Assembly: GCF_002443255.2 (NCBI RefSeq)
Contig: NW_019211456.1
Location: 23,491,061 to 23,555,060 of the forward strand
Reading direction: 5' to 3'
DNA: 64,000 bases
Source: Varroa destructor
Taxonomy: Eukaryota; Arthropoda; Arachnida; Mesostigmata; Varroidae
Made by a program: the position numbers and the translations under genes
The notes under the pieces: generated by a model
The model's database searches: none
The model's input: only the letters and a program-made list of their open reading frames with translations
What the model was told of the DNA's origin: nothing
Part shown: piece after piece, positions 1 to 9,674 of the stretch
How the letters are laid out: each line of letters opens with the position of its first letter
Position numbering within the stretch: the stretch's first letter is position 1

Positions 1-1424
1 ATTCATCAGGTTACGTCTATTTTTATTATTATTGGCCTATCCGTTGTGCTTCAGTTCACTAGTTGATTACCCCTGATTGCTTTCCGAGAAAACGACTTCA
101 GATAAGATTGTGCATAAATATAAACTTTGAATAAGTAGCGATCAGCTCTGCTTCCTTGTGGCAGTTAGAGACAGTTAAGAAACATATACCAGTTTGAATT
201 GTGCTACACTGCGTGATGAGTCCCTGACCATTGTGCTTCAGTATCTAGTTGATCTTAGCTTGACAACATATATAATCGAGGCCTTCAAGAAATTCTATCC
301 ACAAGCGAGAATAGGTGACTAGGTTTGACGAAGCTATTTCCAAGGGTGGCGATCGTAGTGGCAGACGGTGTTTCCACACGAACCATGCAGGCCCTCCTAT
401 TAGGTCAACAGAGTTCGATGAAAAGCTCCACTGTGGCTAGCTACGTCGAATATTTACGTAGCGAAGCTTTCATCTTTTGAAAAGTGGCCAGCCACGGCAG
501 ACGCACAGCCCTTCGATCGCCTTAGTGAGCGCAGACTCTTAGCAGAAGGCACTCGGACAAAACTCTCGGCCAACAACATTGTTTCATCAATGTCTCGAAC
601 ATTCTCGATTGACCATAAGAGCTGACTGATATGATTAGTGTCTTTGCATAAAAAGCGTGATAGATAGCGTGAAAAAGGGGTACCTGTATGATGTATCGCG
701 ATACTCATGAGCACTGGATAATGTAGAGACTTTGTCGTTTGATGTCGTTTGCTACGTTAGAAGAAGCCTGTTACTGAGGGAGTGAATTGTTAAAGGCATT
801 TGCCTTAAGCAATTACTACAGATTTAATATGTACATACTCAGGCCAAGCGATAATGGCATATAAAAAACGTTTCTAATGAGACATCGTCTGGATATTGAA
901 ATCAGTTGTTTTATCAAGTGGAGGCGCCAAAGTAAGGAAATATTACAATAAAAATTGTACTAAATTAGCAGAACTAAGAAAGGAAGTGCAAGTTTGTGTC
1001 AATAAAAAAGTGATTCTTATAACTAAAAGTAAAGTGAGTTATTCGTGTGTCGATGTATTCATTTACAGTTAAGTAAGTATACCTTGTCCTGCGAAAAGAT
1101 ACCAACTATCTGTAAATATACGTATGTTTGAGTGTGCCTCTATAACATTATTTGATAATGCAGTCTTGTTACATCTACTGAATAAATACATGTTATTTGC
1201 GGAGACGGCGTTATAAATTCAAAGGAGTAAGATGATTTTAACAAACTTGTTTGAAATATCGATTCATACGTATAATCCTAAAACGATTGGCGATATACAC
1301 ATATCTGCTCTGATGAAACTGTCGCTCCGAACGCAACATACATTCATTGAAACGTTTACCTGTCCTATTGCACCTTTTTGCTAATTCTACATATTTTATG
1401 GTTTTTACTTCTCTCTTACTCCAG
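1..1424. other. No supported gene; AT-rich sequence
   Basis: This is AT-rich sequence with stops in all frames. The exception is an 86-codon minus-strand frame at 454-714 in a slightly GC-richer patch. It has no clear splice signals or recognisable motif, so I do not call it. The last stretch before 1425 is pyrimidine-rich and serves as the splice acceptor of the next feature. Confidence 0.5.
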
Positions 1425-1566
1425 GGAGCTTCACCCACTGGGGATTCGTTCGAGGTTGCGGGGCTTCACGTCCGTGCGGCTTGTTGCAAAATGTATGAGA
1501 TCGCGCACGCGTCAGCCATTAAGTCCACGAGCCCCACCATCAAGCCCAAAAGAAAGATTAAGGTCG
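1425..1566 (+). CDS. Candidate internal exon, gene model 1 (exon a)
   Basis: A pyrimidine-rich acceptor ending CCAG at 1421-1424 precedes an open frame that starts in phase 0 with GASPTGDSFEV and ends KPKRKIKV. Many codons end in C or G, for example AGC CCC ACC ATC AAG CCC, unlike the flanking AT-rich DNA. A good donor, G|GTACGT, follows at 1567 and leaves phase 1. Exon b at 1650 continues the frame after an 83-nt intron. No upstream start exon could be identified, so the model is 5'-incomplete. The translation resembles no family I know. A competing reading runs straight through the donor to a TAG at 1722-1724. Confidence 0.35.
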
Positions 1567-1649
1567 GTACGTATAATAATGATATGATGACGGGTGATAC
1601 GGAGATACGGGTTTACTATAGCGCTTTTTGTGGTGCTGATTTAACCCAG

Positions 1650-1714
1650 GAATCGTTGGGGCCGAGAAGCACGGAGGCCCAGCCTGTTCTTACAGCTTTT
1701 TCGTGCCGTTTTGA
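1650..1714 (+). CDS. Candidate terminal exon, gene model 1 (exon b)
   Basis: The acceptor is TTTAACCCAG at 1640-1649, with a branch-point-like CTGAT just upstream. Joined in phase 1 to exon a, it reads GIVGAEKHGG...FVPF and stops at TGA 1712-1714. The codons (GTT GGG GCC GAG AAG CAC GGA GGC) look translated. The first poly(A) signal downstream is at 2081. GC content stays high to about 2190, and another frame at 1857-2081 is also open and codon-like (HSGEGYTHHES...), ending at a TGA that touches the poly(A) signal. The true 3' end of the coding region is therefore uncertain. Confidence 0.33.
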
Positions 1715-2080
1715 GCTGAAGTAGCCAAAACAGCTACCGTTAGCAGCTACTCGACGGTGGCTACGGCCGCTGCTTCTGGTGTTGCATTTTGAAACGAGCC
1801 GAACGAAGCTTTGTCTGATCTGCTCATATCTATGCACCCATCCAACTGGCCATAGTGGCGAAGGCTACACTCATCATGAAAGTTTATTCTCTGTGAAAAG
1901 GGACTCAGCAGGCCTGTGGAGCGTTATGCTCTACGGCAGGGCTTCGACTCCAGTCTCGGCCAATGTAAAACGCCTAATGAACATCGGCCCTTTGGCACGC
2001 GTTTCACTGTGCGATAGAGAAATTCCGCTCGGTAAACAGACGGAGCTGGAAGACTGGTCCAGAGGGCAGCCCCTCCTGTG

Positions 2081-2086
2081 AATAAA
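2081..2086 (+). terminator. Poly(A) signal AATAAA after gene model 1
   Basis: A canonical AATAAA lies 367 nt after the candidate stop at 1714 and directly after an alternative in-frame TGA at 2079-2081. It marks the 3' edge of the GC-richer island, as expected for a transcript end. Confidence 0.35.
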
Positions 2087-3054
2087 TTCACTTCAGCGCG
2101 GCCGTCAAAATGGACGTCTGCTGAAAGATAGCAGCTGACGAGTGTTCTACTACCTTCGCCTTCGTGCTCCTTGATCCTTGCAACCAATATTTTTCAAGGG
2201 GAAAGTTACGAAAACGAACAGGGTTTGGATGTGGGATTTAAATTTGACACTATTCACGATAGGAGTTGGCCAGTTGAGGCTCTCCTGTGATTGTTTTTGC
2301 CGACAAAGGCGCCTTCGCTAACAACATATTCATACTGCTAGTGAAGAAGGAGAATAGGGTTGCGGTACTATCGGTGCTACGCGCAGACGAATTGTAACGT
2401 AAGTGTGTATATATTGACAGAGGACTAGTGTTTAAGATTTTATTGTTCGATTATAAAAAATAGTAACCTTTTCATTCCGTCAGAATATCAAGAATCCATC
2501 AAAATATCAAGACCCTTAACTGTGACGTCTGTAATGGAGCCTATATGTAGCATCTGAGCAATAAGCGTTGGCATACTCGAAGAAGTTGTAAACCAGCCAT
2601 AGCGAAGAGCTGATAAAACTAGCTGAACATTTTTGCTAGAGTTGGAAATTTTTTGGCAATAGCAAATGTATCGGCAGGGCACGGGACATAGAAAAAAATA
2701 ATCGAAATTCCAACACTAAAACTAGATCGACAATGACATTTACTTGCTCTATTTAGCTGCAAATACAGGTACGTTGCGCATCTGAACGACATTGGCGACA
2801 CTCACAAACGACAGCGGACGTATGCGCGTTAGGCAAATACATAGCTATCGCGTATCTTCCAAAGCTAAGCCGTCATTGGATAAGAGAAGCCTATTACGCC
2901 CGGATAATCTGCCGAATATCTTGTGGAAATTCAGCGTAGACTTCATCATCAAATGCTTCGTCAATTCTTACAAGACCGCGTTATTTGTCAGTCAAACAGT
3001 CAAAATCGACAATTTTCATGAAACTGGTGACTGTTGAAAAACTAGAAAGTCACT
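2087..3054. other. No supported gene
   Basis: Overlapping minus-strand frames up to 87 codons (1924-2187, 2488-2682, 2619-2801) occur but have no splice or start support. The rest is AT-rich sequence without repeats I could recognise. Confidence 0.4.
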
Positions 3055-3258
3055 ATGGCTTGCGATCTGCTCTACGTCTTTGCTCTATTATTCATTCTAG
3101 TGGACGCCATCGGATTGCTATATCACAGTGATGATTCGAGCGCCTTTATATCGTACGTGTCCTATTTTTCTATTTATAGGATACCTACCATTATAGCGGT
3201 GGAGTTGCAAGTTAAAATCGGAAGTTATTCGTTTGTGTTCCTACATAATCTGTTTGGG
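3055..3258 (+). CDS. Candidate first exon with signal peptide or membrane anchor
   Basis: The ATG at 3055 sits in a near-optimal animal start context (A at -3, G at +4). The first 20 residues, MACDLLYVFALLFILVDAIG, have the shape of a signal peptide or type-II anchor: a short polar start, a hydrophobic core, and a small residue near position 20. The frame runs 68 codons to GGG|GTAAGA at 3258/3259, a consensus donor in phase 0; without splicing it would stop five codons later. This fits a secreted or membrane protein whose later exons lie downstream. No next exon could be assigned with confidence. The acceptor at 5628 is one phase-compatible option but yields only a 12-residue tail. Confidence 0.4.
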
Positions 3259-3327
3259 GTAAGATTTGAATAGATTAGTCTTAAAATATCAATAATAAAA
3301 TGCTTTCTGGTCGAAGTTGTAGCAGAC

Positions 3328-3462
3328 GACGTCAACAATCGTGCTTGCTTGACGTCATCATAGGCACCTGAGCTGATGTACGTTTGACAAGATATGAAGC
3401 TATTCTACCCTTCATCGAACAATACCTGCTCGCACACATTACTAATGCTCTAGAATGACGTC
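3328..3462. promoter_or_regulatory. Cluster of three GACGTC (CRE/ATF-type) sites
   Basis: GACGTC occurs at 3328-3333, inside a full palindromic TGACGTCA at 3350-3357, and again in a TGACGTCG at 3457-3462. Three copies in 135 bp of AT-rich DNA is more than expected. The consensus is that of bZIP factors of the CREB/ATF group. If model 2 (3055-3258) is real, the cluster would lie in its first intron. Confidence 0.35.
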
Positions 3463-5429
3463 GTTACAAAGGGGAACAGAGAAAGTAGTACATCTAGGGA
3501 CGCCTTGGGGTAAGAATTAAGTGGCAGCGTTGCGGTGCGATCGTGTCCTCTACTCAGAAAACCACCATTTTGAACGTTAGTTTCGAATAAAAAGTATATA
3601 TATTTTTCGAACTAGACTGTGGCTTTATTTAGACAAAACATTTTCTAGAATTAGACAAAAAATTTCTATGGCTGTCTAAAACGTGTATACATTTCTTGAT
3701 ATATATGTATATCTATGCATGTGTGTTGATTTGAAGGGCTATACGGCAAGGAAAATCTTTTTTATGCAAACATAAAAATACGCAAATGAAAAACGTAGGC
3801 CGATTCGAGGTGTGATCCATAAACTAAAAAAGAAATAACATTAATGTGGCGACATATTAATTCTACTTTTCTGCTGCAAAATCGAGTTCCGTCCGAATAC
3901 GGATAATATCTCATCCTGCTCTGTAAAACATGTATATGATACGTTGCATCGTATTTCATGCATGCTCGTGCTGGACCACCGCGAGACACAGTACTGTGTA
4001 GCGGTAGCAAACTACTGAAGGCAACCCCTTTACGTTCCCGGATTACCCGTCCATTCTCAAGGGACCTACATAATGTATATAATAAGAATATCTATATGTC
4101 GATGGCTATGAGCCGAACCTGTGGAAGGAGCTGAAGTAGATGAGCTTTCCTACCGGTAGTAGGCTACGGGCAGGCCGGAACCGTGGGACTCGTAGGAGCC
4201 TTACGGGTGAAAGTGACGTCACAGAAGGTGGGAGGGCTGTGCGACGGATGCCTGCGGCGCTCATTTCCGTTACTCCAACGACATCGCAAACGTTTGGCCG
4301 TTCGGCTACCGTGGCGCCATAGCAGAGTTGACGACTTGACTCTGTTATTCCTAGCCACATGTGCTGTCACAGGAAGAAGAAGCAACAGCTTTCGTTGCCT
4401 CTACTACCGACAACAGCCGCTGTGGAGCTACTGTTCACACTGAACAAACATTGGAGGAGAACAGACCAGGCCGCGCCGGAGGGCAAATTACCCTTTTTTA
4501 AGAAGGTTAAGGGCTAATGCATTATGCAGCAGACCAGACGTCACAGCCAAGGTATTCCTCTGCTGCTGTAAGGCTCTAATCCATTACATTCTGGACCTCG
4601 TATCGCCAGACTGTAGTCCGGAACCAATTCTAATATTACTTCAAACCCAGGAACACCACGCTGACAGATGTCTTTTGCACCACCTTCTCGGCAGATAGAT
4701 AGGTACTTTTTCACACGCTTGGATTTTTATAGCAAATAGGTTATTTCTGACTATCTTTAGCTACTAGCTGTTTTTAGAAAATAATTTTTGGAATACATAT
4801 AGAAAGTATACAATATTCAAGAAAAATTTATTTGGCTTGCAAAGCATTGTGTTTACAGACCTCTCAAGTTCACTAATTTATTTAGTATATGATATTTAAT
4901 AAGGTTACTAAGTTATAGCTTAGCCTACGAGTCGAATCTCTGATTTGAATTTAGAGCGTGCAATATCTTTTAGATCCTTCCGAAAGGAGATCTATTCGTG
5001 AATAATAGGATTTTTTCGGGGATACATTACAACCCTAAGGTAATGTTGCCATTGTAGGCTGCTCAAATTAGACTAGGACGGCCGCAAAACTGACAACTCC
5101 TGCAAGTGGAATTCCTTATGGTAACGTTACGTGGATGAAGTCGGCTTAATTCTCATTGCGACCAGCAGGCATAACCGGGAACTCGTACACGGACAGATGC
5201 AAGTGCGGTTCCCCAAAGCGAAGCTGGGTCGCAAATAATAACAACACAGTTGCGAAAAAGCACAATCAACGTCATTGTCCTTTGCGTCTTGAGGCAGGCT
5301 GGCAAAGACCCACGGCGTCGCTTCCTTTCGTACAGATGAGTATCATTTCTAGGAAGTAGGTAAGACATCGTGCGGTTGGCCAAGGAGGGTTCCCCATTCC
5401 TCCGACAGGATATTGGCCGAGGTCAATAA
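3463..5429. other. No supported gene; GC-rich patch at 4130-4440
   Basis: The patch at 4130-4440 is CpG-rich, holds a full TGACGTCA at 4214-4221, and is open in several frames on both strands (60-86 codons). None has both splice signals, so it may be a promoter or untranslated exon. A strong donor-like TAG|GTAAGA lies at 5359/5360, just after a 67-codon plus frame (5156-5359) whose stop codon is the TAG before the donor. The remainder is AT-rich. Confidence 0.35.
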
Positions 5430-5729
5430 TATGACTCAGAACGGCCCATTAGGACGACGCAAAGACAAAACGGAGTCAAAAATAGAAATACGAACCAAAC
5501 AGTTTCCATTGTGCGTAGCCAGAAGCAGAATTACTCCCTTGGGCGAGAGGACAACGAAAACAAAGAACAAGTCGACTATAAACAATTTAGTGAATTTATG
5601 CAAAGATCCTTTTCTATTCTTGGTTGCAGGTTGCAGAGAATATTAGAAAGAGCGCTACAACTAAGTAAAGGTTTACGCCAGATAAACAATTCGGTTTTTG
5701 AAAAAGGTATACATCTTTTCAAAATGTAA
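5430..5729 (+). CDS. Candidate exon, charged helix-rich protein, two competing frames
   Basis: Frame A is open for 99 codons from 5430 to a TAA at 5727-5729. It encodes a polar stretch followed by an amphipathic segment (LQRILERALQLSKGLRQ) that would form a helix. A very good acceptor, a pyrimidine-rich tract ending TTGCAG at 5623-5628, lies inside it, so the real exon may begin at 5629. A donor-like AAAAG|GTATAC follows at 5706. Frame B, with an ATG at 5431, is open to a TAG at about 5644 and looks equally polar. A-rich DNA gives Lys/Glu-rich translations in any frame, so I cannot decide between them. No family is recognised. Confidence 0.3.
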   Translation, partial: YDSERPIRTTQRQNGVKNRNTNQTVSIVRSQKQNYSLGREDNENKEQVDYKQFSEFMQRSFSILGCRLQRILERALQLSKGLRQINNSVFEKGIHLFKM

Positions 5730-6917
5730 TAATACTTATGACAGAATATCATCATCGTCTCTTTAATATGAAATTAAAATGTTCGCCAAACTACCCCTAG
5801 TGGTGGTGGTATAACTATCTGATGATGACTGACGAAGTCGAAAGCTTGACAGAAATCAATATTTACTATAGGCGTGTTTCTAGACTTGATTTTAGCACCT
5901 ACCATATAATGATTTCAACTAAAAGTAATAAAAGTAGAATAATCAATTTAGAATTAAAAAAAAAAAAACAAATCTTGTTTATTTGCTGGTTTTTACAAGT
6001 ACTGTATGAGGACGAACATCAGTGTCCTTAGAGAACTCTGACAAATTGAACCTGTTAAGATGCCGATACATTAACGTGCTCAATGCCGTTTATCTTTATA
6101 CGCATCAAACGTTTGGGAGTGATACTTGTGTTAGAAAAATGAAATAATTGCGCAACCATCCGTCGAATAAATGTGTTCGTGATGCCTAATGTTGAATCAT
6201 CCTAAGAAAATCTTCCCTTTTTTTTTTTTTGTTTTCTACACTCATCAGGCATCGTCTTCAGAATCCGTCATCCATCAATATTACATAATCAAAGAAGCTT
6301 CAATTAACTTTCAAGTGTAATCTTACACAAACAATTTAAGAGGCTTTTATTTTGTTGTTCTATTCTTTCATTAGTCGTTACTGTTATCCTAATTTGATAT
6401 TTCTCAATTTTAGTCCCAACACAAGGTTAAGTCGGGTAAAACCTAAGGAGGCTGTGATGTATCTGTAACCTTTTTGTTCACCGTATTGTGGTAAGTGCTG
6501 GTAGGGTTATAATGTAGTGTATTTTTATGGAAAAAAAAAGACAAGTCTCTCGGATAGAAAGCCCTAACGGCTTTCTACGGCTGTATTAATTCAACACACT
6601 GAAATATGAAGCAAATAGAGATCTGTTGACAAACCGACACACAGATGGACTCGACCTGTGACCATCTTGACAAATACTTCACAATCTAATTGGACGACGA
6701 GCATAGTCGTACTGTCGTCTGTCCCACAAGGGTTCATGCAGCGTACTTGGCACCGTTTCTTAGTTAACGGGAACGATCGCAGAAGAAGATCCGGAGGACA
6801 TCCGGTCTTGCGGACAGCGATAGCAGACTTTGCTTGTTTTTGCCGTCTCAGTTTCACTAACGCCAGCTTGTTTATTCACGTCTTGGCTCAAAGCGACCCG
6901 CCTCCTATACCGTTGCT
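5730..6917. other. No supported gene; poly-A and poly-T runs
   Basis: The stretch contains an A run (about 5956-5968) and a T run (about 6218-6230). Opposed frames of about 87 codons at 6591-6921 have no splice signals. The rest is AT-rich spacer or intron. Confidence 0.4.
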
Positions 6918-7413
6918 ATGACTATGCTAAGGTGCGGCCATGGAACTGCGTTCTCGTTTTACGCTATCCTAATTTTTTTAGCTTTGTTTCACAGGAGGCA
7001 ATCAGCGACGGCTATAGCACTAACAGTTCCGTTAGCAGGCAGCGAGGCCGGTTCAAAAAGCGGAGCAAACCAAAAAAACCGTGGTCGTTCGCTCTTGTCT
7101 AGCAGACAGACCATTCGCACGCTCGTCCACTATACAGTGCTGCCCGAATGTACTCGGTCGTTATGTCTGCTAGCAAAGTGTCTTTGGGTGCGGTCTCAGA
7201 TGAAAACCTTTTGCAACTTTGGCAGCTGGTCAACTTGTTGTCGAACTTGTTGTCGAGCGCCTCGTTGCTCCCGACAGGTATCGCGTCTTTTTTCTCTTTA
7301 GCGAACGAATTCAATGCGCTGACGCACACGGCTGAGACCCATGGTTCATAAACACCAAGTGTAGCAACGTGGGACTTGCTTCCGCTAAGACTAATACCGT
7401 CTAACGTACCCAC
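6918..7413. other. GC-rich island with overlapping open frames
   Basis: Several frames are open here: plus 6918-7301 (127 codons, true ATG, hydrophobic start FSFYAILIFLALF), plus 7148-7351 and minus 7099-7413. A strong acceptor (TTTTTTCTCTTTAG) ends at 7301. The island probably carries an exon, but which frame is used is unresolved; the best guess is listed separately. Confidence 0.35.
7148..7351 (+). CDS. Candidate small ORF or exon, 67 residues
   Basis: The ATG at 7148 starts a 67-codon frame with codon use unlike its AT-rich surroundings (CAA CTT TGG CAG CTG GTC AAC TTG TTG TCG). The middle is a leucine/serine-rich hydrophobic segment (LWQLVNLLSNLLSSASLL) that could be an amphipathic or membrane helix. 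Inside it are a CAG|GTATCG donor-like site and a strong TTTAG acceptor at 7301, which keeps the same frame to the TAA at 7349-7351, so the last 16 codons could be a separate terminal exon. It overlaps the 127-codon plus frame of the island. No family is recognised. Confidence 0.28.
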   Translation: MYSVVMSASKVSLGAVSDENLLQLWQLVNLLSNLLSSASLLPTGIASFFSLANEFNALTHTAETHGS

Positions 7414-8686
7414 TCCTCATAAGCTTCATTTTCTGCCAACCTGGGTCTTCGTTGCTGACACGAAGAAATGGTAGGCACCTAACCAAGAGTGCCAATGTCA
7501 GTTGATGTATACTATATTGTGCCCATTCTAGTCTTGCACTAGCCTAATCTCAATGCGCCTACTCAATATCTCTTCACTAGCTAATCTCTTAGTTGGCCAG
7601 CTCTCTGTTATTCGACTTTTTGCTATGCTACGACGGTCCTTGATTAAAGCACTTACTCGAATACTGCCCGAGACAGCACTCAGCTAGAGCTGAATAGGAT
7701 GACTTTAGGAGCAGTTTTAGCCACTGCAAAGAAGAATTCCAGATTATTGACATGAATTCCTCTGAATATTTAGGTATCTGAGCGATGAGCAAAGGAAAGG
7801 ATGGGATAGAATTTTGTCGACCACCGCTAGAAAAGGAGACCGGTAAACAACGGGCGAAATAAAAGACAGAATTGATGCGGGATTCTAATCTGATTCTAAG
7901 AGAAGTCGTACTTTCTTTAATGTATTCTAATATTCGTAGACGAATTACCAAAACAAAATTTCTATATCAAGATTAGAAGAAGCCCCTAACTGATGTGAGA
8001 CGTGGCTCTAGTTCGAAATATCAGACGCAACTAAATTTTGCACTAATTAATATCTAGCTAAAATGGCTTAGTGATAATATTGTAAGGAAAAGCAACGTGA
8101 ACAACAGAAAAGTAAGTTTCTAGTCAAAATATAAACAAATGTGCAAAACCTTTCTACCAACTACAGCTGCTTTGCCTGGAACACCCGAACAACTTACAAC
8201 CGTCAGGTAATTCGTCTTAATTTAATTAATTAATTAACTTTCCCCTGATAGATTTCTGTCTTCCAGTGTTGTATCATCTGTGTGCCTGTCACTGTATCGT
8301 AGTTCTCTATTTATTTTGCCGACCTCCTCTCTATGCTCGAGCTTTTCTTAAATCAGTTTTGCTCATTTCACTCTGAAGTTACCACTCCAGTACCATCATA
8401 TACACATATATGAACGTTTACCTAAAGGCGGTTTCTCTGCTATCTGATTGTATATATGTTACGACCTGTCTGCCTCTAGCGCCGTCCGCGTGTGCACCAG
8501 CCCTTAGCTCTCTTCCAGCTATATTTTACCTGCTTGAACACCTTCGCCTTTCTAAAATATAGCACTGAAGACTCAGAATGTAGAATACATTAATTTTATA
8601 TTACTACAAGGTAAGCAGTTTCGCCAACCAGTGACTGACCTTGCCAGGTGTTCATGTGGCTGCCAGCGACCGCCTCTGGTCGTTTC
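7414..8686. other. No supported gene; (TTAA)n and a minus-strand AATAAA
   Basis: The stretch holds a (TTAA)n run at about 8218-8237 and an AATAAA read on the minus strand at 8315-8310. The latter could serve the minus-strand candidate ending at 8687. A 107-codon minus frame at 7628-7951 has no supporting signals. CTACAAG|GTAAGC at 8610/8611 is a good plus-strand donor without a convincing exon before it. Confidence 0.35.
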
Positions 8687-8878
8687 TCATTTCTTCTTTT
8701 TGGTCAAGGAGAAGTTTGCCGCGGCGACGATGATGACGATGAAGGCGATGGTTGTGGCAGCGACAGCAGCAGAAACCAGTCGTAGTAGCTGGAACAGACG
8801 CACCACTCCCAAAGGAGGCAACAGGCCTTGACCCTCAGAGGGTGCCGGTTCCTGCTTTTCGTTACCCCTTGCCCAGTC
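8687..8878 (-). CDS. Candidate C-terminal exon, single-pass membrane protein with KKKK tail
   Basis: Read on the minus strand, the frame is open from 8878 to TGA at 8689-8687. It ends in a hydrophobic stretch (SAAVAATTIAFIVIIVAAA) followed by NFSLTKKKK and the stop. This is the layout of a tail-anchored or type-I membrane protein with a dilysine (KKXX-type) ER/Golgi retrieval signal, if the frame is real. A TTCCAG acceptor lies at 8794-8789, so the exon may start at 8788. An AATAAA follows at 8315. Caution: the hydrophobic run is the antisense of a GAT/GAC-rich run that the plus strand would read as acidic (GDDDDEGDG), so the membrane segment could be an artefact of low complexity. Confidence 0.3.
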   Translation of the reverse strand, partial: DWARGNEKQEPAPSEGQGLLPPLGVVRLFQLLRLVSAAVAATTIAFIVIIVAAANFSLTKKKK

Positions 8879-9207
8879 TCACTTATACCCTTCCCACCGC
8901 TGGGCCCTCTGCCTTTGCCGCGGCCTCCAATACTATATACTCCTCTCGAATTTTTCAGTACTGCTCACTCTCGCACTTCCGATCATCAGCCTCTTCCCTT
9001 GACAATACTCCGGCCAGCAACTCTAAACATTTGACCCACCTTGAACCCCTTCATTTCAACCTGCGTTATCCAAGCGTTTCGCCCGATTTTCTCTGGCATC
9101 CGGCTCCTCTCGACTCGGTCGTTTACACGCCTCAGTGGCTACTTGAAACATGGACCACCCTCTTCTCGAACGAACCCTCCCAACCCTCGAAAGTTGCCTT
9201 CTTTTAA
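8752..9207 (+). other. Pyrimidine-rich tract, open on the plus strand
   Basis: A 151-codon plus frame spans this segment, but the strand is C+T-rich and so poor in stop codons (all purine-rich). The translation is Ser/Pro/Leu-rich without motifs, and there is no splice support. I treat it as compositional strand asymmetry rather than a gene. Confidence 0.4.
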
Positions 9208-9636
9208 GGCTTCTCGCAGGCAGACCGCTCTACGTGGCCTGATCTAGCTTCAGCGTCTTGCTATTTGCCCTGGATTATTTCTAGCCAACTAGATAGCTGG
9301 CGGCTGGAGCAGCGAGAAGTCGAACACTAAAGAAGGTGGCATGGTTTTCACTCGATTGCTGCTTCTACGTTTTTCATGGTGTTTTGAGTTGTTCCTTATT
9401 ACGATCGTGAAAGGCTGGCAGATACTGGAAGGACTGTCAACTACATGATCCAATAGAATGACTCCATGTAAAAACATATCTGTGAAGAGTAAGATCGATA
9501 GCGAATAAAGCACTTAATACACATCCTTACGTAGCAGAAATGAGGTTATGAAATGCTTTTCTAGAGGTGGTTAGCTATGCCTGCCAAAGGCTGAACTCGT
9601 GCGTAGTTTGAAAATACACAATTGTGTCCTAAAGAT
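9208..9636. other. No supported gene
   Basis: Only a 74-codon minus frame (9289-9513) is present, without splice or start support. Confidence 0.4.
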
Positions 9637-9674
9637 AGGAAACACTATTATGTAGATACATAATAGTGTTTCCT
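9637..9674. repeat. Perfect 38-bp palindrome (18-bp arms, 2-nt loop)
   Basis: AGGAAACACTATTATGTA at 9637-9654 is followed by GA and then its exact reverse complement at 9657-9674. Such a near-loopless perfect hairpin can extrude as a cruciform and is too symmetric for a normal pre-miRNA loop. It could be the fused ends of a deleted inverted-repeat element, or a fold-back repair product. Confidence 0.9.

Noticed and set aside
8752..9207. 151-codon plus ORF
   Set aside because: The strand is pyrimidine-rich, which removes stop codons; no motif, start or splice support.
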